Source: Flavobacteriaceae bacterium
GTDB lineage: Bacteria > Bacteroidota > Bacteroidia > Flavobacteriales > Flavobacteriaceae
Assembly: GCA_002702895.1 (NCBI GenBank)
Contig: PACX01000015.1
Coordinates: 67,240 to 121,089, forward strand
Reading direction: 5' to 3'
DNA: 53,850 nucleotides
Shown: positions 1 to 8,103 of the stretch, piece by piece
Position numbering within the stretch: the first letter of the stretch is position 1
How the letters are laid out: each line of letters begins with the position of its first letter
The notes under the pieces: model-generated
What the model was told of the DNA's origin: nothing
Databases searched by the model: none
Seen by the model: the letters and a program-made list of their open reading frames with translations, nothing else
Made by a program: the position numbers and the translations under genes

Positions 1-28
1 GGTTTCATTGTATATTTACTTAGGTTTG

Positions 29-36
29 CGAATATA
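29..36 (-). promoter_or_regulatory. Putative -7 promoter box for a gene leaving the left edge
   Basis: On the minus strand this reads TATATTCG, one mismatch from the Bacteroidota -7 consensus TAnnTTTG. About 20 bases downstream on the same strand an ATG lies at 8-6, followed by AAA, and runs off the window. In relatives a DUF177 (YceD-like) gene and rpmF often follow pdxA, so one of these may begin here. Only three codons are visible, so the gene itself is not called. Confidence 0.25.
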
Positions 37-100
37 AGTAATTTAATGAATAGGAATATCCTTGTTTGGCTTTTCTTTTTTGTCTTTAAAAAATAAGTTT

Positions 101-1111
101 TTAGTCTTTTTTATGAGAAATTCTATTTCTATAAATATCAATTGCAGAAAAAATTGCGTTTTTAAATGATGTTGGATCTGCTATGTTATTTCCAGCAATA
201 TCAAAGGCCGTTCCATGATCAGGTGAGGTTCTTATTTTATTAAGTCCAGCAGTAAAATTAACCCCTTCTCCAAAAGAAATAGTTTTGAATGGGATTAGCC
301 CTTGATCATGGTAAATGGCTAAAACTGAATCATAATTATTATAGGCCCCAGAGCCAAAAAAACTATCACTTGAAAATGGACCTGAAATTAAAGTTCCTGA
401 TTTTGAAATATCAATTAGTGTTGGAATTAAAATATCTTCATCTTCACTTCCAATAATCCCTCCATCTCCAACATGTGGATTAATAGAAAGGACTGCGATC
501 TTGGGTTTTACAATTCCAAAGTCAATTTGTAAAGATTTTTCCATTACCGAAATCTTTTCTTTTATTTTTTCTTTATTAATTTTGGAAACTACCTGATTAA
601 TTGGAATGTGATCTGTAAGAAGGCCTATTTTTAATCTTTCACTAATCATAAACATAAGGCTTGTACCGTTAAATTTCGATGATAAATAATCAGTATGTCC
701 AGGAAAATCAAATTTTTGATTTTGAATATTTTTTTTATTAATTGGTGCCGTTACTAATACTTCTATCTTGTTTTCAATAATAGATTTTGTTGCTAATTCT
801 AAAGATTTATATGAAATCTCTCCTGAAAGTTTTGTTGGTGTTCCAAACTGAGTAATGAATTCATTTTCCCATGAACTTATAACATTTATTTGTCCTTGTT
901 TTGGGGGTTCTCCAAATTTAATTTTATTAAATTTTATATCTATATTAAAAAAGACGGCTTGGTCTGAAAGCAATTTAAAATTTGCAAAAATAACTGGAAT
1001 AAAAAATTCAAGAATACGAGGGTCTTTAAAAGATTTTAAAATTATTTCTATTCCTATACCATTTGGATCACCACATGAAATTCCGACGATAGGGAACAAT
1101 TTTTTTTTCAT
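101..1111 (-). CDS. pdxA: 4-hydroxythreonine-4-phosphate dehydrogenase
   Basis: PdxA oxidises 4-phosphohydroxy-L-threonine in the DXP-dependent pathway to pyridoxal phosphate, in the cytoplasm. The 336-residue product has the family opening with GDPNGIG near residue 14. The likely metal ligands are His168 (TDHIP), His213 (NPHVGDGG) and His268 (YHDQGLIPFK). The GHTDY motif is at 138-142, and a C-terminal SPDHGTAFDIAG motif contacts the substrate in known members. Length is normal and the ATG start gives a complete N terminus. It is divergent from ribE with 59 bases between the starts, so two vitamin genes share a promoter region. No clean TAnnTTTG box is seen there. Confidence 0.96.
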   Translation of the reverse strand: MKKKLFPIVGISCGDPNGIGIEIILKSFKDPRILEFFIPVIFANFKLLSDQAVFFNIDIKFNKIKFGEPPKQGQINVISSWENEFITQFGTPTKLSGEISYKSLELATKSIIENKIEVLVTAPINKKNIQNQKFDFPGHTDYLSSKFNGTSLMFMISERLKIGLLTDHIPINQVVSKINKEKIKEKISVMEKSLQIDFGIVKPKIAVLSINPHVGDGGIIGSEDEDILIPTLIDISKSGTLISGPFSSDSFFGSGAYNNYDSVLAIYHDQGLIPFKTISFGEGVNFTAGLNKIRTSPDHGTAFDIAGNNIADPTSFKNAIFSAIDIYRNRISHKKD

Positions 1112-1170
1112 AAATATTTATAGTATTTATCACTAGTTTTACAAAACTAAATATATATAAAATAAAGAAT

Positions 1171-1758
1171 ATGTTTACTGGAATTATAGAAACAATTGCT
1201 GTTATTTCTAAATTAAAAAAAGAAAAAGGCAACTTACATATTGCCTTAAAAAGTGATTTCACAAATGAATTAAAAATAGACCAAAGTATTTCTCATAATG
1301 GAATTTGTTTAACGGTTATTGACATTAAGAATAAGGAATATGTTGTAACTGCCATTGAAGAAACTATTGCAAAAAGCAGTATCAGCTCTTGGAAAGTTGG
1401 AGATCAAATTAATCTAGAAAGGGCAATGAAAATTGGTGACAGACTAGATGGGCACATGATTCAAGGGCATGTTGACCAGGTAGGAAAATGTATTGACATT
1501 CTCGAAAAAGATGGCAGCTGGATATTTACCTTAAATTATAGCAAATCAAATAATGTCACTGTTGAAAAAGGCTCAATAGCTGTAAATGGAATTAGCTTAA
1601 CAGTATTAGGATCAAAAAATAATAGTTTTAGCGTTGCCATAATTCCATACACTTATAAGAATACTAACTTTAATACTTTAAAAGTTGGGGATCTGGTTAA
1701 CTTAGAATTTGATATTATTGGAAAATATTTGGAGAAGATGTTATCTCAATACAATTGA
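1171..1758 (+). CDS. ribE: Riboflavin synthase, alpha subunit type
   Basis: Converts two 6,7-dimethyl-8-ribityllumazine molecules into riboflavin and a pyrimidinedione, the last step of riboflavin synthesis. The 195-residue protein opens with the hallmark MFTGIIE. It shows the two tandem lumazine-binding barrels of the family, the second beginning near residue 97 (HMIQGHVDQVG), with the repeated NGI(C/S)LTV motif in each half (NGICLTV and NGISLTV). Length is typical. It faces away from pdxA and converges with the EnvC-like gene, with only two bases between the stop codons and no terminator hairpin visible. Confidence 0.96.
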   Translation: MFTGIIETIAVISKLKKEKGNLHIALKSDFTNELKIDQSISHNGICLTVIDIKNKEYVVTAIEETIAKSSISSWKVGDQINLERAMKIGDRLDGHMIQGHVDQVGKCIDILEKDGSWIFTLNYSKSNNVTVEKGSIAVNGISLTVLGSKNNSFSVAIIPYTYKNTNFNTLKVGDLVNLEFDIIGKYLEKMLSQYN

Positions 1759-1760
1759 TT

Positions 1761-2981
1761 TTACATTTTAATAATCCATAATAAAGGATTTATAGGTTTT
1801 GTATTTTGAAAAATACTAAACTGAATTGTAGATTTTCCTGTTGCATTATTTGTAAAAACCTCTCCAATATTTTGGTTTGATACTACTTTATCTCCTTTTT
1901 TAACAAATACTTTAGAAAGGTTTTTATAGGCTGTAATATAGTTCCCGTGTTGAACTAAAACAGTAGGGTTACTTCCCTTAAACCGCAAGACTGAAAGTAC
2001 AGTTCCATCAAATATTGTTTTTACTTTTTGATTTTTGGTTGTTGCTATAATTACCCCATTACTTTTAATCTTGGCTGTTTTTACAACAGGATGTGGTTGA
2101 GTGCCAAACTTTTGAATTACAACTCCTCTCATGACTGGCCAAGGCAATTTTCCTTTATTTAAAACAAAGTTTTTTGATAATTCTTTTGCTTCAGGAGTCA
2201 AGTTAAAGTTTTCCGATTTGTTTTTTTTCTCATTAGATTTAACAATTGCCTCTCTAATAAGCTTTTCTATTTCTTTATCTAACTGTTGACTCAGTCTTTG
2301 TTTCTTGTCAATCTCATTTATGTATTTTTTTTCCTTTCTCCTTAATTCATATACTAATTTATTGGAGTCCTTTTTTTCTGATTCTAGCGATTTTTTAATA
2401 GACCTATTACTCTTTACTAAATCCTGTTTTTTTGTTTTTTGAAAATTTAAGTCTTTGTTTATTTCTTCTATTTCATTAATTAAATACAAAATTTTATTTG
2501 CTTGATTTTTTCTAAAAACAGCAAGTTGTTTTATATACTCGGTCCGTTTATAAGCTTGAAAAAAACTTTCTGAGGACAACAAAAACATTAATCTACTTTT
2601 TCCTGATTTAGTTTTATATGACTTTAATATCATTTCCTTGTATTTCTTTTTAACATCAATCAAATTAGATTCTAAAATCTTTTCTTGCTTTTGATTTTTT
2701 TCTATTGCTGCACTTAAAAGATTAATCTGTTGATTAGTAAGCTTAACCAGTTCTTCTTTTCTTTCAATTTTTAAGCTTAGATTCTCAACGTCAGAATAAG
2801 CTGCTACCTTCTTTCTTTTATTAGTAAAAAGCATTTCATTTATCTTCTTAATTTCTTTTTGTAACTCTATCCTTTTTAGTTCCAGCTTTTCTCTGGTATT
2901 TGTTTGTGCAAAGCTATAGTTAATAAATACACTCAAAAAAATAGAAACAATAATAACTTTAAATCTATTTATGAATATCAT
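1761..2981 (-). CDS. EnvC-like murein hydrolase activator (coiled coil plus LytM domain)
   Basis: A 406-residue exported protein. Residues 1-25 form a signal peptide (hydrophobic stretch ending SFAQ). Residues 30-265 are Lys/Glu-rich coiled coil, and residues 280-406 are a LytM/M23 fold ending in PINPLLWI, as in EnvC. The two metal motifs of active M23 enzymes, HxxxD and HxH, are not present; GNYITAYKNL stands where an active enzyme has its ligands. The domain is therefore probably a non-catalytic activator of amidases, as known for EnvC. It overlaps the upstream DUF4292 lipoprotein gene by four bases (ATGA), so the two are translationally coupled. Role in cell separation is inferred from family. 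Confidence 0.85.
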   Translation of the reverse strand: MIFINRFKVIIVSIFLSVFINYSFAQTNTREKLELKRIELQKEIKKINEMLFTNKRKKVAAYSDVENLSLKIERKEELVKLTNQQINLLSAAIEKNQKQEKILESNLIDVKKKYKEMILKSYKTKSGKSRLMFLLSSESFFQAYKRTEYIKQLAVFRKNQANKILYLINEIEEINKDLNFQKTKKQDLVKSNRSIKKSLESEKKDSNKLVYELRRKEKKYINEIDKKQRLSQQLDKEIEKLIREAIVKSNEKKNKSENFNLTPEAKELSKNFVLNKGKLPWPVMRGVVIQKFGTQPHPVVKTAKIKSNGVIIATTKNQKVKTIFDGTVLSVLRFKGSNPTVLVQHGNYITAYKNLSKVFVKKGDKVVSNQNIGEVFTNNATGKSTIQFSIFQNTKPINPLLWIIKM

Positions 2982-3733
2982 AGCTTAATAGGCTTATAAT
3001 CAATGGGAATTTGGAAAGGGAAAGATACTGGGCCTCCTAATTTATTAACTTTTAGATTAAGTATGACTTCTAATTTTTTCCCATCTATTGATAAAAAAAT
3101 TTTTATTTTCGTTGGAAATGACTCGCCATTAGTAATTATGTATTTGCCATAATTAACAATTAGCCTATTATCATTAAAGTTAATTGTTTGACTAACTAAT
3201 CTAAAGGTAGTGGGACTAAAGCCGTAAATAATAGTAAGGTTTTTTCTGTTAGATAATGATTGTAGGCTATATATTTGATTATTTGCTACTTGCTTCCATT
3301 TATTCTCTTCAAATTTAATAAGAGGAAACCCCGTGATTAAATTTTGAAACATCTTTAAAGTTAATTCTTGATCAAATAATCTAGAAAATGAAGAATATTC
3401 ATCTTTATAATAGGTTTTGCTTATTTTTTCATAAAAACTTATTTGCTCTCTTGTAAATAAAGCCTTGAACAAAGGGATCAATAAAGATCCTGTAATTAAT
3501 ATTTTTTCATTTTTTTCTATCCTAATTCCAATATTAAATTGATTTGTAGAGTTCTTTTGCTTAACAGTGGCTTGAGATCTATAAGTTATAAAATCATAAT
3601 CTGGTGTTCTGTTCTCAATTTCACCAATTAATGTTTTAGTAGAAAGTTTGTTAAAACCAGTTTTGTATTCTACTTTTTTAATAGCATTACATCCTACTAT
3701 CAATATAGAAAATAATAAAATTGTTTTTTTCAT
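2978..3733 (-). CDS. DUF4292-type outer-membrane lipoprotein
   Basis: A 251-residue predicted lipoprotein: the hydrophobic N terminus ends in the lipobox IVGC with Cys15 as the lipidated residue. The rest is beta-rich and resembles the LolB/LolA-like DUF4292 family of Bacteroidota, whose function is not established. In relatives this gene sits between a TPR gene and an EnvC-like gene downstream of dut. Here the EnvC-like gene follows with a four-base overlap, and the TPR gene is missing. The family call is from overall pattern and synteny; the lipoprotein call is seen directly. Confidence 0.75.
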   Translation of the reverse strand: MKKTILLFSILIVGCNAIKKVEYKTGFNKLSTKTLIGEIENRTPDYDFITYRSQATVKQKNSTNQFNIGIRIEKNEKILITGSLLIPLFKALFTREQISFYEKISKTYYKDEYSSFSRLFDQELTLKMFQNLITGFPLIKFEENKWKQVANNQIYSLQSLSNRKNLTIIYGFSPTTFRLVSQTINFNDNRLIVNYGKYIITNGESFPTKIKIFLSIDGKKLEVILNLKVNKLGGPVSFPFQIPIDYKPIKL

Positions 3734-3743
3734 TACTAGAAAG

Positions 3744-3842
3744 TTAAATTAACTCACTATAATCTCCAATATTAATTTGATTTCCCTTACCATCAAAATT
3801 GCAATTATTCCCTATCATAGAATTTTCAATATTGGCGTTTTT
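3744..3842 (-). pseudogene. C-terminal remnant of a sugar-1-phosphate nucleotidyltransferase
   Basis: On the minus strand an open stretch directly after dut encodes about 32 residues ending in TAA at 3744. It contains NSMIGNNCNFDGKGNQINIG followed by DYSEL. This matches the end of the left-handed beta-helix (hexapeptide repeats) of glucose-1-phosphate thymidylyltransferase-like proteins. In flavobacterial relatives that gene lies between dut and the TPR/DUF4292 genes. There is no start codon or catalytic N-terminal domain here, so I read it as the surviving tail of a deleted gene. The frame opens a short way inside dut. It could still be translated as an extension of some other product, which I consider unlikely. 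Confidence 0.6.
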
Positions 3843-4276
3843 TATTTTATGCCTGTACTCCCAAAGCCTTTATCCCCTCTGTTAGAGCCCTTTAATGAAT
3901 CTGTTTTTTGCCATTGTATTGTTTCATGTCTAGATACAATTAATTGTGCAATTCTATCTCCAGATTTTATTTCAAAATTCTGATTTGATAAATTAATTAA
4001 AACTACTCCAATTTCTCCCCTGTAATCAGCATCTATAGTGCCAGGAGAGTTTAAAACTGTAATGCCTTTTTTTAATGCAAGTCCACTTCTTGGCCTAACT
4101 TGTGCTTCGCAATTTTTCTCTAGCTCAATATATAATCCCGTATTAATTAATTTTCTTTCAAAAGGTTTTAAAATTATTATTTCATTCAAGAATGCTCTTA
4201 TGTCCATTCCTGCAGAGAAAGAAGATTCATAAGATGGCAAAGGATTCGAAGATTTATTGATTATTTTAATAATCAT
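3842..4276 (-). CDS. dut: Deoxyuridine 5'-triphosphate nucleotidohydrolase
   Basis: dUTPase hydrolyses dUTP to dUMP and pyrophosphate, keeping uracil out of DNA and supplying dUMP for thymidylate synthesis. All five motifs of the trimeric family are visible in 144 residues: AGMDIRA (22-28), PRSGLALKKGI (about 62-72), the catalytic-Asp motif GTIDADYRGEIGVVL (about 79-93), GDRIAQLIV (about 105-113) and the P-loop-like C terminus RGDKGFGSTG. Length is standard. It is the first gene of a minus-strand run leading through the decayed nucleotidyltransferase to the DUF4292 and EnvC-like genes. Confidence 0.96.
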   Translation of the reverse strand: MIIKIINKSSNPLPSYESSFSAGMDIRAFLNEIIILKPFERKLINTGLYIELEKNCEAQVRPRSGLALKKGITVLNSPGTIDADYRGEIGVVLINLSNQNFEIKSGDRIAQLIVSRHETIQWQKTDSLKGSNRGDKGFGSTGIK

Positions 4277-4321
4277 AATAACTTTTTTTACTAAAATTAA
4301 CTAAATAAAATAAATTTCGAG

Positions 4322-5176
4322 CTAGCCTTTGAGAGCTTCAGCTCCTCCAACTATTTCCAAAATCTCATTAGTAATTGAAGCTTGTCTAGCTTTGTTATAA
4401 GTAAGCTTTAATTCGTCTCTAAGTTCAGATGCATTGTCCGTAGCTTTATGCATAGCTGTCATTCTTGCACCGTGTTCGCTTGCAAAAGAATCTCTAACTG
4501 CTTTAAACAATTGCATTTTTAAAGATTTTGGTATTAATGTTCTTATTATTTCTTCTTGTGAGGGTTCAAATATATAATTTAAAGATTTAGATACATTTTC
4601 TTCGTTCTTAGATATAGGCAAAAACTGTTCTGACTTAATAATTTGAGTTGCTGCATTTTTAAAACTATTATAAACTATTTCAATGTGATCATATTCATAA
4701 TTAGAAAAAAGTTCTATTAGTTTATCTACAATTAAAGAAACTTCTTCATAATTTAAATTATTAAATAAGCTGCTTTCGTTTTGAATTATGTTTTCTTCCT
4801 TTGAAAGAGAATCATTAACTTTTTTGCCAATAGTTACAAAATCAATCTTAGAGTTCTTGAACTCCTGTCTTAGCTTTAAGCTATTAATTTCTTTTAAAAC
4901 ATTGGCATTAAAGGCTCCGCAAAGACCTCTGTTTGAGCTAATGGCAATAATCAAAGTATTATTTATTTCTCTTTTTTTACTAAAAGTTTTGTCTTCAGAA
5001 GAGCTGCTAAATCCTTTCATTAATTCAGAAAGTTTATTAGAATATGGCCTCATTGCAGTTATAGCATCCTGTGCCTTTTTTAGCTTTGCAGCAGAAACCA
5101 TTTTCATTGCGCTAGTTATCTGCATTGTTGAAGACACTGAAGAAATCCGGTTTCTAATTTCTTTTAAATTAGCCAT
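4322..5176 (-). CDS. atpG: ATP synthase F1 gamma subunit
   Basis: The central rotor shaft of F1, coupling proton-driven rotation to ATP synthesis at the alpha/beta hexamer. The 284-residue product begins with the family signature for the N-terminal helix (NLKEIRNRISSV, residues 3-14). It has the central SSNRGLCGAFN motif (about 80-90) and ends in the conserved C-terminal helix with the motif TYNKARQASITNEILEIVGG. It is the last gene of the operon and starts 7 bases after the atpA stop. As in many Bacteroidota, atpD and atpC are not here and must lie elsewhere. Confidence 0.97.
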   Translation of the reverse strand: MANLKEIRNRISSVSSTMQITSAMKMVSAAKLKKAQDAITAMRPYSNKLSELMKGFSSSSEDKTFSKKREINNTLIIAISSNRGLCGAFNANVLKEINSLKLRQEFKNSKIDFVTIGKKVNDSLSKEENIIQNESSLFNNLNYEEVSLIVDKLIELFSNYEYDHIEIVYNSFKNAATQIIKSEQFLPISKNEENVSKSLNYIFEPSQEEIIRTLIPKSLKMQLFKAVRDSFASEHGARMTAMHKATDNASELRDELKLTYNKARQASITNEILEIVGGAEALKG

Positions 5177-5183
5177 TTGCTTT

Positions 5184-6758
5184 TTAGTAAGTTGAGCTTA
5201 ACTCTTCTGCTGTTTTAGTTAATATTGAGATGACATCGTCTGTTAGTTTGCCTGACTTAATTGTTTGCATGATCTTTTTATGTTTTAAATTTAAAAAATC
5301 AATGTACTTTCTTTCAAACTCCTTTATTTTATTAACTGGTACATTTTTAAGCAAATTTTTTGAGCCAGCAAATATTATCGCAATTTGATCTTCAACGGTG
5401 AAAGGATCATTTTGAGCCTGTTTTAATATTTCCACATTTCTCTTTCCTTTTTCAATTACATTTAAAGTAGCATCATCTAAATCTGATCCAAACTTTGCAA
5501 AAGCTTCTAGTTCTCTAAATTGGGCTTGATCTAATTTTAAGGTCCCCGCTACTTTTTTCATAGATTTTATTTGAGCAGAGCCTCCTACTCTAGATACTGA
5601 TATTCCAACATTAATGGCTGGGCTAACTCCAGAATTAAATAAATTGGATTCCAAGAAAATTTGGCCATCAGTGATGGAAATTACATTTGTAGGAATATAA
5701 GCTGAAACATCCCCCGCTTGGGTTTCAATTATTGGCAGCGCAGTTAATGAGCCGCCTCCTTTAACCAACGGCTTAAGTGAATCAGGGAGGTCATTCATAC
5801 CCTTAGCTATTTCATTATCTGCTATAACTTTTGAAGCTCTTTCTAATAATCTTGAGTGTAAATAAAAAACGTCTCCAGGATATGCTTCTCTTCCAGGTGG
5901 TCTTCTTAATAATAAAGACACCTCCCTGTAAGCAACTGCTTGTTTGGAAAGGTCGTCATATATAATAAGGGCAGGTCTACCGGTATCTCTGAAGAACTCC
6001 CCAATTGCGGCTCCAGCAAAGGGAGCATAAACTTGCATTGGTGCAGGGTCAGAAGCATTTGCAGCAACAATGGTTGTATATGCCATTGCTCCTTTATCTT
6101 CTAATGTTTTTGCAATCCCAGCTACAGTAGAAGCCTTTTGACCTATTGCAACATATATGCAATAAACTGGCTCACCTGCATCATAGAATTCTTTTTGATT
6201 TAATATTGTGTCAATGCAAACTGTTGTCTTGCCTGTTTGACGATCTCCTATTACTAGTTCTCTTTGCCCCCTACCAATTGGAATCATTGCATCAACTGAT
6301 TTTATTCCTGTTTGCAAAGGCTCATTAACTGGCTGTCTAAAGATAACTCCTGGAGCTTTTCTTTCTAAAGGCATTTCAAAAAGGTCTCCGTCTATATTTC
6401 CTTTTCCATCTATAGGCTTGCCAAGTGCATCAACTACTCTTCCAACAATTTTTTCTCCTACATTAATCGAAGCTATTCTTTGTGTACGCTTCACTGTATC
6501 TCCCTCCTTAATTTGTTTAGAAGGCCCCAACAATACAACCCCAACATTATCCTCTTCAAGGTTTAAAACAATTCCTTCAAGACCCGAATCAAACTCTATT
6601 AGTTCGCCGTATTGTACGTTAGAAAGCCCATACACTCTTGCTATACCATCTCCAACCTGTAAAACTGTTCCTACTTCGTCTAAGGAAGCCGAAGCATCTA
6701 ATCCAGTTAATTGTTTTTTTAAAATTGCTGAAACTTCAGCAGGATTAATTTCTGCCAT
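5184..6758 (-). CDS. atpA: ATP synthase F1 alpha subunit
   Basis: The regulatory nucleotide-binding subunit of the F1 hexamer. The 524-residue protein has an N-terminal beta barrel (residues 25-95) and a Walker A P-loop GDRQTGKTT near residue 171. It also has the alpha-subunit signatures [21 protein letters not shown] and the C-terminal arginine-finger region [13 protein letters not shown]. Length is typical. It sits between atpH and atpG with very short spacers (3 and 7 bases), so co-translation within the atp operon is expected. Confidence 0.98.
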   Translation of the reverse strand: MAEINPAEVSAILKKQLTGLDASASLDEVGTVLQVGDGIARVYGLSNVQYGELIEFDSGLEGIVLNLEEDNVGVVLLGPSKQIKEGDTVKRTQRIASINVGEKIVGRVVDALGKPIDGKGNIDGDLFEMPLERKAPGVIFRQPVNEPLQTGIKSVDAMIPIGRGQRELVIGDRQTGKTTVCIDTILNQKEFYDAGEPVYCIYVAIGQKASTVAGIAKTLEDKGAMAYTTIVAANASDPAPMQVYAPFAGAAIGEFFRDTGRPALIIYDDLSKQAVAYREVSLLLRRPPGREAYPGDVFYLHSRLLERASKVIADNEIAKGMNDLPDSLKPLVKGGGSLTALPIIETQAGDVSAYIPTNVISITDGQIFLESNLFNSGVSPAINVGISVSRVGGSAQIKSMKKVAGTLKLDQAQFRELEAFAKFGSDLDDATLNVIEKGKRNVEILKQAQNDPFTVEDQIAIIFAGSKNLLKNVPVNKIKEFERKYIDFLNLKHKKIMQTIKSGKLTDDVISILTKTAEELSSTY

Positions 6759-6761
6759 AAT

Positions 6762-7313
6762 CTATATAATTGATAAGTTTGTATTATTAAATTCTTGCTT
6801 AATGCCTTTTAATTTATTTTTAAAGCTCGCGTTATATTGAATATCTCCTAGCCTTAAAACAAACCCCCCTATTAAGCTTTTATCAACACTTTTTATTAAT
6901 GTTGTTTTTTTATTGGTTAGTTTAGATATTGTCTCCAATATTTCCTTTTCTATTTCTTGATTAATTGGGATTGCAGAGGTTATAATTGCGGATTGTATGC
7001 CTTTAAAATCTTTATAAAGTCCTAAATATTTTTCTGCCACTATATCTAAAAGATTCATCCTATTATTTTCAAATAAAATATTTATCAAGCTTAAGCACAA
7101 ATTCCCGGCATCCTTAAAAATTAAATTTAAAGTGCTTTTTTTTATACTATTTTTTATCACCAAACTATCTATCATGTGCCTTAGATCAATATTATTAGTG
7201 AATGTTTCTTTAACAATTAACATATCATTGTAGACCTCTTCTATATTCTTTTTTTCAACAGACTCCAATAGAAGGGCTTTGGCATATCTAATAGCTGCGC
7301 GACTTGATTTCAT
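6762..7313 (-). CDS. atpH: ATP synthase F1 delta subunit
   Basis: The OSCP-like peripheral stalk subunit linking the F1 head to the b subunits. The 183-residue product begins with the family motif RAAIRYAKALL and ends with the conserved segment containing SLIGGFVLRLGD near residue 146. Sequence is otherwise poorly conserved, as usual for delta, but position between atpF and atpA confirms it. It directly abuts atpF (no bases between them) and ends three bases before atpA. Confidence 0.93.
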   Translation of the reverse strand: MKSSRAAIRYAKALLLESVEKKNIEEVYNDMLIVKETFTNNIDLRHMIDSLVIKNSIKKSTLNLIFKDAGNLCLSLINILFENNRMNLLDIVAEKYLGLYKDFKGIQSAIITSAIPINQEIEKEILETISKLTNKKTTLIKSVDKSLIGGFVLRLGDIQYNASFKNKLKGIKQEFNNTNLSII

Positions 7314-7814
7314 TTATTTTATTTTAACATCTTTAACAAGCTCTTTAACAAGCTTCATTTGGGCATTATCATCTGAAAGCTTTTCCTTTAAAACTTTTTC
7401 AGCGATATCAACTGATAAATTAGCAACCTGTTTTTTTAAATCAACAATAGCTGCATTTTTTTCACTCACAATAGTTTCTTGGGCTTGAACAATAATTTTT
7501 TCTGCTTCTATGTTTGCTTCATTTTTAGCATCATCAATTAGTTTTTGTTTAATGTCTCTGGCTTCTTTCAACAAGGCATCCCTTTCAGCTCTTGCTTTTT
7601 TTAATGTTTCTTCATTTTCAGATTGTAATGAAGCCATTTGATTTCTTGCTTTTTCTGCTGACTCAAGTGCATTTTTTATTCCATTTTCTCTTTCATTTAT
7701 AGCATCTAAAATAGGCTTCCAAGCAAATTTTCTAAGTAAAAAAATTAATGCAATAAAAATTAGTGTCTGCCAAAAAAACAGTCCAATTGAAAACTCTTCA
7801 AGTAATTTTTCCAT
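7314..7814 (-). CDS. atpF: ATP synthase F0 b subunit
   Basis: Peripheral stalk subunit anchoring F1 to the membrane. The 166-residue product has one N-terminal membrane segment (residues 10-28, FFWQTLIFIALIFLL) followed by the canonical KFAWKPILDAINERE and then a long charged helix rich in Ala, Lys and Glu. It is separated from atpE upstream by 56 bases that contain a perfect 18-bp palindrome. It abuts atpH downstream. Confidence 0.96.
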   Translation of the reverse strand: MEKLLEEFSIGLFFWQTLIFIALIFLLRKFAWKPILDAINERENGIKNALESAEKARNQMASLQSENEETLKKARAERDALLKEARDIKQKLIDDAKNEANIEAEKIIVQAQETIVSEKNAAIVDLKKQVANLSVDIAEKVLKEKLSDDNAQMKLVKELVKDVKIK

Positions 7815-7833
7815 AATAATAAAATAAGAATTC

Positions 7834-7851
7834 CTGCCAAAGCTTTGGCAG
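7834..7851 (-). promoter_or_regulatory. 18-bp perfect palindrome between atpE and atpF
   Basis: CTGCCAAAGCTTTGGCAG is its own reverse complement. In the transcript (minus strand) it lies 19 bases after the atpE stop and about 20 bases before the atpF start. It could fold as a 7-bp stem with a 4-base loop. It is not followed by a clear U-run, so it is more likely an mRNA-stabilising or processing hairpin, or a leaky attenuator, than a full terminator. Such an element would help make more subunit c than b, as the enzyme requires. The function is inference. Confidence 0.6.
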
Positions 7852-7870
7852 CAAAACTGTTAACTTTAAT

Positions 7871-8062
7871 TTATGCTGCAAATAGAGCTACAAAACCAAA
7901 CCCTTCAGCCAAAGCTGCTAAAATAAGAGTAAGTGTTTGAATTTTGCCATAAGCATCCGGCTGTCTCCCAATAGCCTCCATTGCTCCTTTTCCTACTAAG
8001 CCGATTCCTATTCCGACTCCGATTGCGCATAATCCTGCGCCAATAATTGCTGGTATTTCCAT
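7871..8062 (-). CDS. atpE: ATP synthase F0 c subunit
   Basis: Membrane rotor ring subunit. At 63 residues it is a two-helix hairpin: helix one is Gly-rich (GVGIGIGLVGKG), then the polar loop with GRQPDA (32-37), then helix two carrying the ion-binding Glu53 in AALAEGFGF. The absence of a Gln in helix one and of Ser/Thr after Glu53 points to a proton-binding rather than sodium-binding ring. That is a family-level inference. It starts 41 bases after the atpB stop and is followed by a palindrome. Confidence 0.97.
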   Translation of the reverse strand: MEIPAIIGAGLCAIGVGIGIGLVGKGAMEAIGRQPDAYGKIQTLTLILAALAEGFGFVALFAA

Positions 8063-8103
8063 AGTATTTAATTTATTTAATTTAACATAATTTAATCATA
8101 ATA

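Noticed and set aside
4788-5195. 135-codon open frame on the + strand
   Set aside because: It lies wholly antisense to atpG and follows from that gene's codon pattern; no family features.
6418-6840. 140-codon open frame on the + strand
   Set aside because: Antisense to the start of atpA and end of atpH; composition is that of a reverse-complement shadow.
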